The position numbers and the translations under genes are program-made. 64,000 nt of DNA from Catenibacillus scindens (GTDB taxonomy: Bacteria; Bacillota; Clostridia; Lachnospirales; Lachnospiraceae): assembly GCF_014202115.1 (NCBI RefSeq), contig NZ_JACHFW010000006.1, positions 106,267-170,266 on the forward strand, read 5' to 3'. This document shows positions 43,448-51,941 of this stretch, piece after piece. The number at the start of each line of letters is the position of its first letter. The stretch's first letter is position 1. The notes below the pieces were generated by a model. It was not told where the DNA came from and did no database searches. It saw only the letters and a list, made by a program, of their open reading frames with translations.

Positions 43448-45037
43448 TTAATAAAACCACGCGCTTCCCTCACTGTCATCATCATCGTCTGATCCCATCA
43501 CAGACGGGTCAAAATGAAATGGGGGCGTCACTTTTTCCAGATATGGAATCAGATCTTTTTCATGGTCAATCTTCACTTCACATATTCTGTCCAGAATCAT
43601 AGTCACAACATGATCCGGCGTACAGGGATCCCATCCGGGCAGTCCTGCCGCATTGGGATTTCCGCTGCGGGCAAAATTGACAAGCGCCATAGACATAACT
43701 TTTTCCAGTTTTTCAGTCACACCGTCAATCCGGCACACAGGGATCAACGATGTATTATGGAACCAGAAAGGGATATCGGAACAGTGCCATGCCAGCTTGT
43801 CTCCGTCAATATCAAAGCATACTGAAAACATATAGCAGTACACCGGGGCCGCCCCTTTTTCTGATTTCTTCCGGACATATTCCAGTGTTCCCGGACGGAA
43901 CAAAAGATCCACACTGCGGACATAAACTTCATTTTTATCGGGATACGCCGCTTTAAAACGACGGATTACTTCGTCCGCATATTCGTCACCATATTTTTCA
44001 GCCACAATATCCCGCCGCTCTTTCAGACTTAACTGATCCTTATGAAGAATCGGCGGCTGGAGATCAAACTCTCCCAGAACCGATCCGACCAGTGTGGGAA
44101 TGGCTTTAAAATGATCCCGGAATCCACAATCCAGAGGATCTCCCACGTACCAGTCATTGGGAACCGGATTCCACTCCACATATTTTCCTTCTCCGGAAAA
44201 TTTCTTTTCCGCGGCATTGACTGCTTCAATCAGTCTTTGAGAAGGAATTCCGGCCAGCCGGTCCACATCATCTTCCTTCAGTCCGGCCTGATGAAGAATT
44301 TCCAGCACAAGTTCTCTGCCTTTCACTTCTTCCCCGGAAGACATACTGGAAAAAACGCCGCTCATAATCACCGCTTTATGAAACAGCCCGTCTGCCTCGG
44401 GGATCTGTCCCAGGGCCGTTACCTTTGCGCCGCCTCCGGATTGTCCGAAAATCGTCACATTCTCCGGATTTCCTCCAAAAGCCTCAATATTTTCGTGAAC
44501 CCATTTGAGAGCAGCTACAAGATCGGCCATGCCGGCATTTCCTGAATTCTTATACGGTTCGCCAAAAGAGGACAAATCCAGATAGCCAAAAACATTCAGC
44601 CGGTGATTGACAGAGACAACAACCACATCGCCAAAATCCGCCAACGCAGCCCCGTCATAGCAGACCTGCTCAATAGAAGATCCGGAAAAGAAGCCTCCGC
44701 CGTGAAGCCATACAAGCACCGGTTTTTTAGCCCTGGGATCAAGGGTACCAGTCCATATATTCAGATATTGGCAGTTCTCATTTTCCGGCCAGAATCGATG
44801 AGGCGTTGTCACTTCTCCTGTCGGTCTCGGCTGGTTCAGAACCGGGCAGATGTAGCCGTAACTTAAAGCGTCTTTTACTCCCTCCCAGGGTTTCACCGGT
44901 TCCGGCATCTGAAACCGTTTTGCCCTGGCATAGCGAATCCCGTGAAAAGTATAAATGCCGTCGTCATAAAAGCCTCTGATTTTCCCCGCCTTAGTCCGGG
45001 CTATAGTTTCCTCGTTACATTTAAACCGGGTTCCCAT
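43448..45037 (-). CDS. Type-B carboxylesterase
   Basis: A 529-residue alpha/beta hydrolase. The oxyanion hole is VWLHGGGFFSGS. The nucleophile elbow is VTIFGQSGGGAKV (Ser200; GQSGG instead of the common GESAG). The His is probably in LAWHCSDIPFWF. There is no signal peptide. The end is an unusual acidic run, GSDDDDDSEGSAWFY. AAGGGAGGATTTC precedes the ATG. It is the first gene of the GH3 operon and divergent from an AraC-GH39 gene. The likely task is to remove acyl groups from imported oligosaccharides; the substrate is inferred. Confidence 0.9.
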   Translation of the reverse strand: MGTRFKCNEETIARTKAGKIRGFYDDGIYTFHGIRYARAKRFQMPEPVKPWEGVKDALSYGYICPVLNQPRPTGEVTTPHRFWPENENCQYLNIWTGTLDPRAKKPVLVWLHGGGFFSGSSIEQVCYDGAALADFGDVVVVSVNHRLNVFGYLDLSSFGEPYKNSGNAGMADLVAALKWVHENIEAFGGNPENVTIFGQSGGGAKVTALGQIPEADGLFHKAVIMSGVFSSMSSGEEVKGRELVLEILHQAGLKEDDVDRLAGIPSQRLIEAVNAAEKKFSGEGKYVEWNPVPNDWYVGDPLDCGFRDHFKAIPTLVGSVLGEFDLQPPILHKDQLSLKERRDIVAEKYGDEYADEVIRRFKAAYPDKNEVYVRSVDLLFRPGTLEYVRKKSEKGAAPVYCYMFSVCFDIDGDKLAWHCSDIPFWFHNTSLIPVCRIDGVTEKLEKVMSMALVNFARSGNPNAAGLPGWDPCTPDHVVTMILDRICEVKIDHEKDLIPYLEKVTPPFHFDPSVMGSDDDDDSEGSAWFY

Positions 45038-45092
45038 GAAATCCTCCCTTCTTTTTGTTCAAATTGTTTTCTTTGTTTCTCTTTCTGAACAT

Positions 45093-45121
45093 ATTATAGG
45101 GCAATTTTTACCATCCAACAA
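45093..45121 (-). promoter_or_regulatory. Promoter of the esterase/SBP-2/GH3 operon
   Basis: TTGTTG and a perfect TATAAT are 17 bases apart on the minus strand, about 55 bases before the carboxylesterase start. The weak -35 fits control by the divergently encoded AraC-type protein. Confidence 0.65.
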
Positions 45122-45332
45122 TGAAGCCTTTTTTGTTTTTATGTGCTTATTTTTTTTCTCTTCTCTGAAATCAGTGATTATATTAATTTATACAAAGCCG
45201 AAAAATCGTAAAAATCGGCATATCCCTTGCCCATTTTTCCCGATTATGCTATCTTTTTCTTATATCAATGACCGAAACTGCACTGACCTTTTCGTCAGCC
45301 GGCAGCGGCCAAAAATGAACGGGGGCTTTACA

Positions 45333-47924
45333 ATGAGTACAATCACACATGAAATCATTAATTATCAGTCCAACGTCCCGGTCAAACTGTTTTTTCAGAG
45401 GATCGGCACATCTGCCCGCCACTGGCACAGCAGTATTGAAATACTCTTTGTCCTTCAGGGCAGTATGCAGGTTGCCATCGAAAATCATTCCCTCACATTA
45501 AAAGAAGATGATATCCTGCTTATTAATCCCAATCATATCCATGAACTTTCCAGTCCGGACTGCAGTCTTATCGTTGTCCAGATGCGTCTCGGGGAATTTC
45601 ATCTGGACTGGGCGATCCCAGAAAATATCCAGTTTGACTGCAACAGCGCTCTTGATCCGGGAAACAGCCAGCGATACTTTCATTTAAAACACCTGATTGC
45701 CATGCTGTTAAAAAATAATACCTCAGACAGTGAATTTTCCCAGCTTTCCAACTACGCCTGTGCCATTGATCTGATCCGGGAACTGTGCCTGAACTTCCGC
45801 CGGGAGGGCGAAGCCTATACGCCCCATTCCATTAAATATCTGAACCGTTTAAAAAGTATCCTGGAATATATCCACGAAAATTATAAAGAACCTATCACAC
45901 TGACGGATCTGGCAAAACGCCAGTTTCTCACTCCCGCCTATCTGTCTTCATTTTTTGAAAAAACCATGGGGGTATCTCTGTCCACATATATCAATAACGT
46001 GCGTCTCGATCACGCCATCATTGATCTGATCAATACAGACGACTCCATTGAGGCCATTGCCGCCCGCTGCGGATTTGCCCGGCCCCGCTCTTTTTCTTCG
46101 GTATTTAAAAAATATTATCATATGCTTCCCAGCGAATACCGGAAGCAGATCAAGAGCCTGCCGGATACCGGGCGCAATATCCAGACAAGAGACCGCTCCC
46201 AGACGATGTACCGGGTCAGCAGTGAGGGAAGCGCCTTTGCGCCGCCCCAGGAGCTTCTCCGGCCCAAACACCAGAACTCCTATCTCATGCTGGAGCGCTA
46301 CGATTTTTTAAGTCGCCTGGCTCCCTATCTTCAGGAACACCCTGGGGCGCAAAACTCTCAGGAATATTCTTCCAAGACGGCGCTCGGGGAAATCTCTGCC
46401 ATCTCCAATAGCGCCGGACGGTGGAACAGCAGTTTTAAGTGTTTCTGCGGCGTCAGCCGGGCCAGTGAGCTGCTTCTTCCTCCGATCCGGGATATGATCC
46501 GGCAGGCGCAGAAGGATATCGGCTTTAAATACATTAAGTTTCACGGTATTCTCGACGATGATCTTATGGTGTGTACGCGGGACGCTTCCGGACAGCTTCA
46601 TTTTAACTTTTTCTATGTGGATATGATCCTTGATTTTTTGCTGGAAAATCATCTCAGACCCATGATCCAGTATTCCTTTATGCCGGCTGCCCTTGCCGCT
46701 TCTGCCAATCATACGGTTTTCCAGAAACCGGTCATCATCTCACCTCCCTCATCGAACGATGAGTGGTGCAGCCTGATCACCGCATTTACCCGCCATCTTC
46801 TGGAAAGATACGGGGCACATCAGGTGCGTCAGTGGATTTTTACCTTCTGGAATGAAACCCTCAGCGGCCTATCCTTTGATTTTGAAGACGCCCAGACAGC
46901 CCTTGACCTTTACCGCCAAACCCGTCAGAAGGTGAAAGACTGCGATCCTGCCCTGATCTTTGCCAGCACTTCCTACTCAGCTTTAAAATATCCGGAACTG
47001 AATTACGACCGTTTTTTAAACTATGCCCGGGAGCATCAGTGCCTGCCGGATGTGTATATTTTTCACTTTTATCCTGTGGTGGCAGACGATAACGCGTTTA
47101 ACGCCTCGGCCCGCCAGTGGAAAGCCCAGGATTATACCCAGGCTGTAGCGCTGTCCCGGGACCCGGATATTTTCCATCATTTTCTGGAAAGTCTGGCCAA
47201 AGCCGGGATTGAGGCGGATAAAATTTATATAACGGAATGGAATTTCTCTCCATCTCACAGAGAATGGCTGAATGATACATGTTTTTCCTCCTGCTATATT
47301 GTCCGGAATATGGTTCAAAATCACAACAAAGCGGCAGGGTTCTGCCACTGGTGCCTCACAGATCTCCATCAGGAGCTTCCCATGCCCCATGCCCTTTTTC
47401 ACGGAGGGCTGGGACTGTTTACCCGAAACGGCATCCCCAAACCCGCCTATTTTGCTTACGATTTTCTCAACCGGCTGCTCCCGGAAATCCTCTATAACGG
47501 CGAGGGCTGCTGTATCACCAGGGACAAAGACCACTTTGCCATACTTCTGTACAATTATTATCATTTTAATAACCTGTACGGCCATGGCATCACCTTTGAC
47601 ACAACCGATGAACACTGGCAGGCTGCCTTTTCCGGCGCCGTCACGAAAGAAATCTCTTTCACCCTGACAGATATGCGCAACGGCGCCTATGAACTTTCCT
47701 GCCGCTACATCCATCCCGGCTGCGGCAGCCCCTTTGAAGCGTGGATATCCATGGGCCGTCCCGACCTGGATACCCCGGAGGAACTCCAGCTTTTAAAAAG
47801 CCGGGCCTGCCCCGGATTTTATAAAAAAACCCTTTCCGTTACAGACCATTGTCTGGAGATTTCACAACGGCTTGAGCCCCATGAGATACGGCTGATCACC
47901 CTGCGCCTTGCTTCCCCGGATTGA
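45333..47924 (+). CDS. AraC regulator fused to a GH39 glycosidase domain, copy 1
   Basis: An 863-residue fusion. Residues 1-100 are a cupin (RHWHSSIEILFVLQGSMQVA), 170-272 an AraC double helix-turn-helix (ITLTDLAKRQFLTPAYLSSF), and about 390-863 a GH39 (xylosidase-like) domain. The acid/base E508 (TFWNETLSG) and nucleophile E635 (IYITEWNFSP) are both kept. There is no signal or membrane segment, so it should act in the cytoplasm, perhaps sensing a xylo-oligosaccharide with the GH39 domain. I chose ATG 45333 behind GGGGGC; an in-frame ATG 18 bases earlier overlaps that site. It is divergent from the carboxylesterase/GH3 operon. The TGA stop sits in the loop of a hairpin (CCCCGGAT/ATCCGGGG). 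Confidence 0.92.
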   Translation: MSTITHEIINYQSNVPVKLFFQRIGTSARHWHSSIEILFVLQGSMQVAIENHSLTLKEDDILLINPNHIHELSSPDCSLIVVQMRLGEFHLDWAIPENIQFDCNSALDPGNSQRYFHLKHLIAMLLKNNTSDSEFSQLSNYACAIDLIRELCLNFRREGEAYTPHSIKYLNRLKSILEYIHENYKEPITLTDLAKRQFLTPAYLSSFFEKTMGVSLSTYINNVRLDHAIIDLINTDDSIEAIAARCGFARPRSFSSVFKKYYHMLPSEYRKQIKSLPDTGRNIQTRDRSQTMYRVSSEGSAFAPPQELLRPKHQNSYLMLERYDFLSRLAPYLQEHPGAQNSQEYSSKTALGEISAISNSAGRWNSSFKCFCGVSRASELLLPPIRDMIRQAQKDIGFKYIKFHGILDDDLMVCTRDASGQLHFNFFYVDMILDFLLENHLRPMIQYSFMPAALAASANHTVFQKPVIISPPSSNDEWCSLITAFTRHLLERYGAHQVRQWIFTFWNETLSGLSFDFEDAQTALDLYRQTRQKVKDCDPALIFASTSYSALKYPELNYDRFLNYAREHQCLPDVYIFHFYPVVADDNAFNASARQWKAQDYTQAVALSRDPDIFHHFLESLAKAGIEADKIYITEWNFSPSHREWLNDTCFSSCYIVRNMVQNHNKAAGFCHWCLTDLHQELPMPHALFHGGLGLFTRNGIPKPAYFAYDFLNRLLPEILYNGEGCCITRDKDHFAILLYNYYHFNNLYGHGITFDTTDEHWQAAFSGAVTKEISFTLTDMRNGAYELSCRYIHPGCGSPFEAWISMGRPDLDTPEELQLLKSRACPGFYKKTLSVTDHCLEISQRLEPHEIRLITLRLASPD

Positions 47925-47986
47925 ATCCGGGGACAGCCGGGAAATCGGCGGACTTATTAACAATCGGAAGAGCCTGTCAAAAATAA

Positions 47987-48032
47987 AGAGCCTGTCCAAC
48001 GCAGAATAAATTTTCCGCGCAGGACAAGCTCT
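47987..48032. terminator. Bidirectional terminator
   Basis: AGAGC.TGTCC and AGGACAAGCTCT form a stem between convergent genes, followed by CTGTTTTT on the plus side and preceded by A-rich sequence that serves the minus side. Confidence 0.75.
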
Positions 48033-48050
48033 CTGTTTTTAAGCTGGTCT

Positions 48051-49436
48051 TTATTCCATATTTCCGGGGAATTTGGGAATCCCGTCAAAGCCTGCCTTCA
48101 GTTCTTCATCTGTAGGGATATAGTCTTCCATCTTTCCATCGTGGAATGCCTCGTAGGCGTACATATCAAAATATCCTGTTCCCGTAAGGCCGAAAAGAAT
48201 GGTCTTCTCCTCCCCGGTTTCTTTGCATTTTAACGCCTCGTCAATAGCAACTTTGATGGCATGGCTGCTTTCCGGAGCAGGAAGGATGCCTTCTACCCGA
48301 GCGAACTGCTCCGCTGCTTCAAATACAGCCGTCTGTGCCACTGCTCTGGCTTCCATATAGCCGTCATGATACAGTTGGGACAGAACAGAACTCATGCCGT
48401 GATAGCGCAGTCCGCCGGCATGACTGGGCGATGGAATAAACCCGCTTCCCAGAGTATACATTTTAGCCAGAGGACACACCATACCCGTATCACAGAAATC
48501 ATAGGCAAATTTTCCTCTTGTAAAGCTTGGACAGGACGCCGGCTCTACCGCAATGAACTGATAGTCCGCCTCGCCTCTCAGCTTCTCGCCCATGAAAGGC
48601 GAGATCAGGCCGCCAAGATTGGAGCCGCCGCCGGCGCATCCGATAATGATGTCCGGTTTAATACCGTATTTATCCATGGCGATCTTCGTCTCCACACCAA
48701 TGACCGACTGATGGAGAAGAACCTGATTCAGTACGCTTCCAAGAACATATCTGTACCCTTCCGTATGGGTCGCCACTTCCACTGCCTCAGAGATGGCGCA
48801 GCCAAGGCTTCCCGATGTGCCCGGATGTTCGGCCAGGATCTTTTGGCCCACTTTTGTTGTCTCCGACGGAGAAGGCGTTACCTGGGCGCCATAAGTGCGC
48901 ATAACTTCCCGGCGGAAAGGTTTCTGCTCATAGGAGCATTTTACCATATACACCTTGCAGTCCAGATCGAGATAGGCGCAGGCCATAGCCAAAGCTGTTC
49001 CCCACTGTCCGGCTCCCGTCTCCGTAGTAACGCCTTTAAGTCCCTGCTCTTTCGCATAATAAGCCTGGGCGATGGCAGAGTTGAGTTTATGGCTTCCCGA
49101 AGTATTATTTCCCTCAAATTTATAGTAAATCTTTGCCGGGGTCTGAAGCTTCTCCTCTAAGCAGTACGCTCTGACCAGAGGTGACGGACGGTACATTTTA
49201 TAAAAATTCCGGATTTTTTCCGGTATTTCAATATATCTGTTTTCATCGTCCAGTTCCTGCTTTACCAGCTCCTCGCAGAAAACCTGTCCCAGCTCCTCTG
49301 CTGTCATTGGCTGCAGCGTGGCCGGATTAAGGAGCGGAGCCGGCTTATTTTTCATGTCTGCCCGCACATTATACCAATCTTTTGGCATTTCATTCTCATC
49401 AAGATAAATTTTGTAAGGGATTTTTTTCTCGCTCAT
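48051..49436 (-). CDS. TrpB2-type tryptophan synthase beta-like enzyme
   Basis: A 461-residue PLP enzyme of the TrpB2 group, longer at the N-terminus than TrpB1. It joins indole with serine to give tryptophan and usually works without a tightly bound TrpA. The PLP lysine is K117 in NNTSGSHKLNSA. Further motifs are TTETGAGQWGTALAMA, the phosphate-binding GCAGGGSNLGGL, and LRYHGMSSVLSQL. No trpA or other trp gene is in the window, so it may salvage indole from gut contents. GAAAGGAGAGTTAATA precedes the ATG. A T-box with a UGG specifier controls it. Confidence 0.93.
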   Translation of the reverse strand: MSEKKIPYKIYLDENEMPKDWYNVRADMKNKPAPLLNPATLQPMTAEELGQVFCEELVKQELDDENRYIEIPEKIRNFYKMYRPSPLVRAYCLEEKLQTPAKIYYKFEGNNTSGSHKLNSAIAQAYYAKEQGLKGVTTETGAGQWGTALAMACAYLDLDCKVYMVKCSYEQKPFRREVMRTYGAQVTPSPSETTKVGQKILAEHPGTSGSLGCAISEAVEVATHTEGYRYVLGSVLNQVLLHQSVIGVETKIAMDKYGIKPDIIIGCAGGGSNLGGLISPFMGEKLRGEADYQFIAVEPASCPSFTRGKFAYDFCDTGMVCPLAKMYTLGSGFIPSPSHAGGLRYHGMSSVLSQLYHDGYMEARAVAQTAVFEAAEQFARVEGILPAPESSHAIKVAIDEALKCKETGEEKTILFGLTGTGYFDMYAYEAFHDGKMEDYIPTDEELKAGFDGIPKFPGNME

Positions 49437-49522
49437 TATTAACTCTCCTTTCTAATACTCCGCCGCAAAGCAATCCTGCGCGGAGCGTTTTTTTATGTCA
49501 TAGGAACCGAAGTTTCGACCAT

Positions 49523-49845
49523 AAAAAAACTCCTGTCCCACGCAATGTAATACCATTGCAGGGACAAGAGTCATATTATTTTCAACTCCTGCGGTGCCAC
49601 CCAGCTTGATGCCTTCGCATCCACTCATCGCATACTGACATATGCTCCTTTTTTAACGAAGTTATGCTCTCCGTCTCCCCTACCGGCCTGCCGGAAACAT
49701 CTCTGATCCTGTAAAAGGACCAAACCGGCGGCTTTGGGGTTGCCCTCCTAAGCCCATTCGCTGTATATCCCTCTGCCGCGCTCTCACCTTTTCGCAGCTC
49801 TCTGTGAGATTTCTATTACAGTTACTCATTCTTTCTCAACGGTTT
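49523..49845 (-). ncRNA. T-box riboswitch with Trp (UGG) specifier
   Basis: On the minus strand the leader shows an AGAGAGCTGCG motif in Stem I (49793-49803), a specifier region GAATGGGC with codon TGG at 49754-49756, the T-box sequence GGGTGGCACCGC (49591-49602), and a terminator made of CTCTTGTCCC...GGGACAGGAG followed by TTTTTTT (49523-49571). It would let transcription reach trpB2 only when uncharged tRNA-Trp is present. A further hairpin, CTCCGCGC..GCGGCGGAG, lies between the terminator and the trpB2 ribosome site. Confidence 0.92.
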
Positions 49846-49851
49846 AATAAA

Positions 49852-49880
49852 ACTTTATCACGTTACCAAAGGAATGTCAA
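49852..49880 (-). promoter_or_regulatory. Promoter of the T-box/trpB2 transcript
   Basis: A perfect TTGACA is 17 bases from TAAAGT on the minus strand, immediately before the T-box. Confidence 0.8.
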
Positions 49881-49910
49881 CCAATTATTCTGCCAAACTG
49901 TAAAGAATCG

Positions 49911-49950
49911 TAACAGTTTGGCCCGACCATCCCTGATGGCTGAACTGTGA
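49911..49950. repeat. Palindromic intergenic repeat, single unit
   Basis: CAGTTTGGCC and GGCTGAACTG pair around a 14-base loop with CCATCCCTGAT. It directly abuts the stop codon of the DUF21/CBS gene and belongs to the family at 25.7, 60.4 and 63.7 kb. Confidence 0.75.
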
Positions 49951-51336
49951 CTAAGAATCTTTTGAGTCTTTTCCGTCCTTCTTAGAATCTTTCTGAGCTT
50001 CCTCATCTGCAGATTCCTCCGGCTCCGGCTCGCACCGCTCCACCAGAACTTCCTTGACCCTTCGGTTTTCAATCTGTTTCACATGAAAGATCAGATTTCC
50101 CACTTTAATGTCAAAAGTTGTTCCGTCTTTTGGGATGGTATGTAACTGAGAAAATACCAGACCACCCACTGTATCATAGTCCGGACTCTCCAGACTATCC
50201 ACGTCAAGTTCTTCGGAAAGGCTTTCGATATCACATTCACCGTTAACCCTCCAGATATTATCTGAGATCTGTTCCAGCTCTTTCTCCTCAAACTTGTCGT
50301 ACTCATCGTAAATATTTCCGACGATTTCCTCAAGAAGGTCCTCCATCGTTACAATACCGCTAACCTGACCAAATTCGTCAATAACAACAGCAAAATGGAT
50401 TTTCTTCGTCTGCATATCTTTAAACAGTTTATCCGCAGAAATACTTTCCGGGATAAAGTAAGGCGCGCGGAGAAACTTCTTCAGATCCTTGCGGTCCTCG
50501 CTGTGAGCCATAAGGAAATCTCTGGCATACAGCACGCCCACAATATCGTCAAAATCTTTATCATATACCGGAAAACGGGATTTTCCGCTGTTCCGGATAA
50601 TCTCAAGAACTTCATTATCATCGGATTTGAGAGGGATAAAAATCACATCAGTGCTGTGAGTCATAATATCTCTCACCGGCGTGTCATCAAAAGCGAACAC
50701 ATTTTGTATCCATTCCTTCTCATCTTCGTCAATAACGCCTTTCTCTTCGCCAAGATCTACCATCATGCGAATCTCTTCTTCTGTAACACTCTCCTCCTCA
50801 GCTTCCGTCTTAAACCGGAGCAGGCGAAGGACCACGTTGGTTGATGCAGAGAGGAAGAAAATCACAGGACGCATGACAAATGCCACAGCGCTTACAACCC
50901 TGCAGGAAAATTTCGCCACCTGATAGGATTTCTGCATGGCAATTCGTTTCGGTACCAGCTCTCCAAGAATCAATGTAAAGTAGGATAAAATAATGGTAAT
51001 CACAATTACGGAAAGGGTATTGAGGACTGAAAGAGGCAGACCTCGGAATCCAATACCGTTATACACCCAATCTACAAGATACTGGGCGAAATTATCCGCC
51101 GCGAACGCACTACCTAAAAATCCGGCCAGGGTAATACCTACCTGGATCGTTGATAAGAAGCCCGTAGGCTCTTCCACCAGTTTCAAAAGACGTCCGGCGG
51201 TCTTGTCGCCATCCTCCATCATCTTTTTAAGCTTGTTGCTGTTAAGGGAAACAACGGCAATCTCCGTAGCTGCGAAAAACGCATTAATTAAAATCAATAT
51301 TACCTGTAAAAGTATCTGTTGGGGAACTGAGTCCAA
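49951..51336 (-). CDS. DUF21/CBS/CorC_HlyC membrane protein (hemolysin family)
   Basis: A 461-residue protein of the CNNM/CorC type. A DUF21 membrane domain with about four hydrophobic segments spans 1-190 (GFLSTIQVGITLAGFLGSAF and ILGELVPKRIAMQ). It is followed by a tandem CBS pair (IMTHSTDVIFIPLKSD ... KKIHFAVVIDEFGQVSGIVT) and a CorC_HlyC domain near 350-430. The tail is very acidic and Lys-rich. Relatives are linked to Mg or Co efflux; despite the name, haemolysis is not implied. The start is a TTG behind AAGGAGTGATTTTCA. A transcript from a promoter near 51.92 kb would give a leader of about 560 bases. Confidence 0.88.
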   Translation of the reverse strand: MDSVPQQILLQVILILINAFFAATEIAVVSLNSNKLKKMMEDGDKTAGRLLKLVEEPTGFLSTIQVGITLAGFLGSAFAADNFAQYLVDWVYNGIGFRGLPLSVLNTLSVIVITIILSYFTLILGELVPKRIAMQKSYQVAKFSCRVVSAVAFVMRPVIFFLSASTNVVLRLLRFKTEAEEESVTEEEIRMMVDLGEEKGVIDEDEKEWIQNVFAFDDTPVRDIMTHSTDVIFIPLKSDDNEVLEIIRNSGKSRFPVYDKDFDDIVGVLYARDFLMAHSEDRKDLKKFLRAPYFIPESISADKLFKDMQTKKIHFAVVIDEFGQVSGIVTMEDLLEEIVGNIYDEYDKFEEKELEQISDNIWRVNGECDIESLSEELDVDSLESPDYDTVGGLVFSQLHTIPKDGTTFDIKVGNLIFHVKQIENRRVKEVLVERCEPEPEESADEEAQKDSKKDGKDSKDS

Positions 51337-51529
51337 TGAAAATCACTCCTTCATAGTCAGTAACTATTTCGGACGGCGTATCTTCTTGTCAGGCTGCAGC
51401 CTGCTTTTTCCCGCCATCCCAAACTGTTACCATAATTATTATGCCGCACGTTTTACGGCAAGTTCATGTGTAAAAAATCAGTTGCTTTATAAATTTGGGG
51501 CCGGCATCTTACAGCCGTCCAATTCATCA

Positions 51530-51716
51530 TCAAACTTTTCTGTCCATCTCCTCCTCATGATCCCGCATGAAAATCATGGTACTTAAAGGTACAAACTCCC
51601 TCGATCCACATTTCTTACAACCATGTCATGCCCAGTTCACTCACTGGATCAAAAACCCAAAGCGCTCTAAGACGCCGGGTGGTCTGCGCACAACTCCATG
51701 TATGGGTACATTTCAT
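51530..51716 (-). pseudogene. Possible frameshifted small zinc-ribbon gene
   Basis: From ATG 51716 (AGGCGG five bases upstream), 33 codons read MKCTHTWSCAQTTRRLRALW and end MTWL-stop. In the next frame the same place continues GCKKCGSREFVPLSTMIFMR and ends EEEMDRKV-stop at 51530. Joining the frames would give a protein of about 60 residues with a CxxCG knuckle. It may be a decayed or frameshifted gene, or coincidence. I recognise no family. Confidence 0.3.
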
Positions 51717-51776
51717 ACAGACCGCCTGCGGATTTTGGCCCACCCCCTGGCTAAATCTGCGGCAAAATAGAAAAAG

Positions 51777-51859
51777 GGTGTTTTAAAAAGGCAGCAAAAA
51801 CCAAGCGCAGCGAATGTGTTGCGTATTGCTTTTTAATTGCTCATCCTCATTAAAACACC
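51777..51859 (-). terminator. Terminator or attenuator in the long leader
   Basis: GGTGTTTTAA and its exact complement enclose a region that can pair further (GCAGCAAAAA with parts of GCAATACGC..TTTTTGC). On the minus strand CCTTTTTC follows. A five-codon frame (MRMSN) with GAGGTG ahead of it lies at the 5' side of the stem. It may end DUF368 transcripts or attenuate the transcript starting at 51.9 kb. Confidence 0.5.
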
Positions 51860-51904
51860 TCAAATTAAAATCTGTATCTTTACCGAAACATACATGTCAT
51901 TTTT

Positions 51905-51933
51905 ATGATATCAAAAAAGAATGATATTGTCAA
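51905..51933 (-). promoter_or_regulatory. Promoter downstream of the DUF368 gene
   Basis: A perfect TTGACA and TATCAT are 17 bases apart on the minus strand. No gene starts directly after it; the next certain one is the DUF21/CBS gene about 560 bases away. Confidence 0.7.
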
Positions 51934-51941
51934 ATTTAATT

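Noticed and set aside
48261..49160. A 299-codon frame on the plus strand opposite trpB2
   Set aside because: The antisense of a clear TrpB2 frame; no start signals and no domain.
51409..51433. Another member of the CAGTTCAGCC palindromic family
   Set aside because: CCATCCCAAACTG resembles the 49.9-kb unit, but the matching second arm is missing, so the likeness may be chance.
51567..51770. A 67-codon plus-strand frame in the leader of the DUF21/CBS gene
   Set aside because: No ribosome site; the zinc-ribbon-like reading on the minus strand in the same place is more protein-like.
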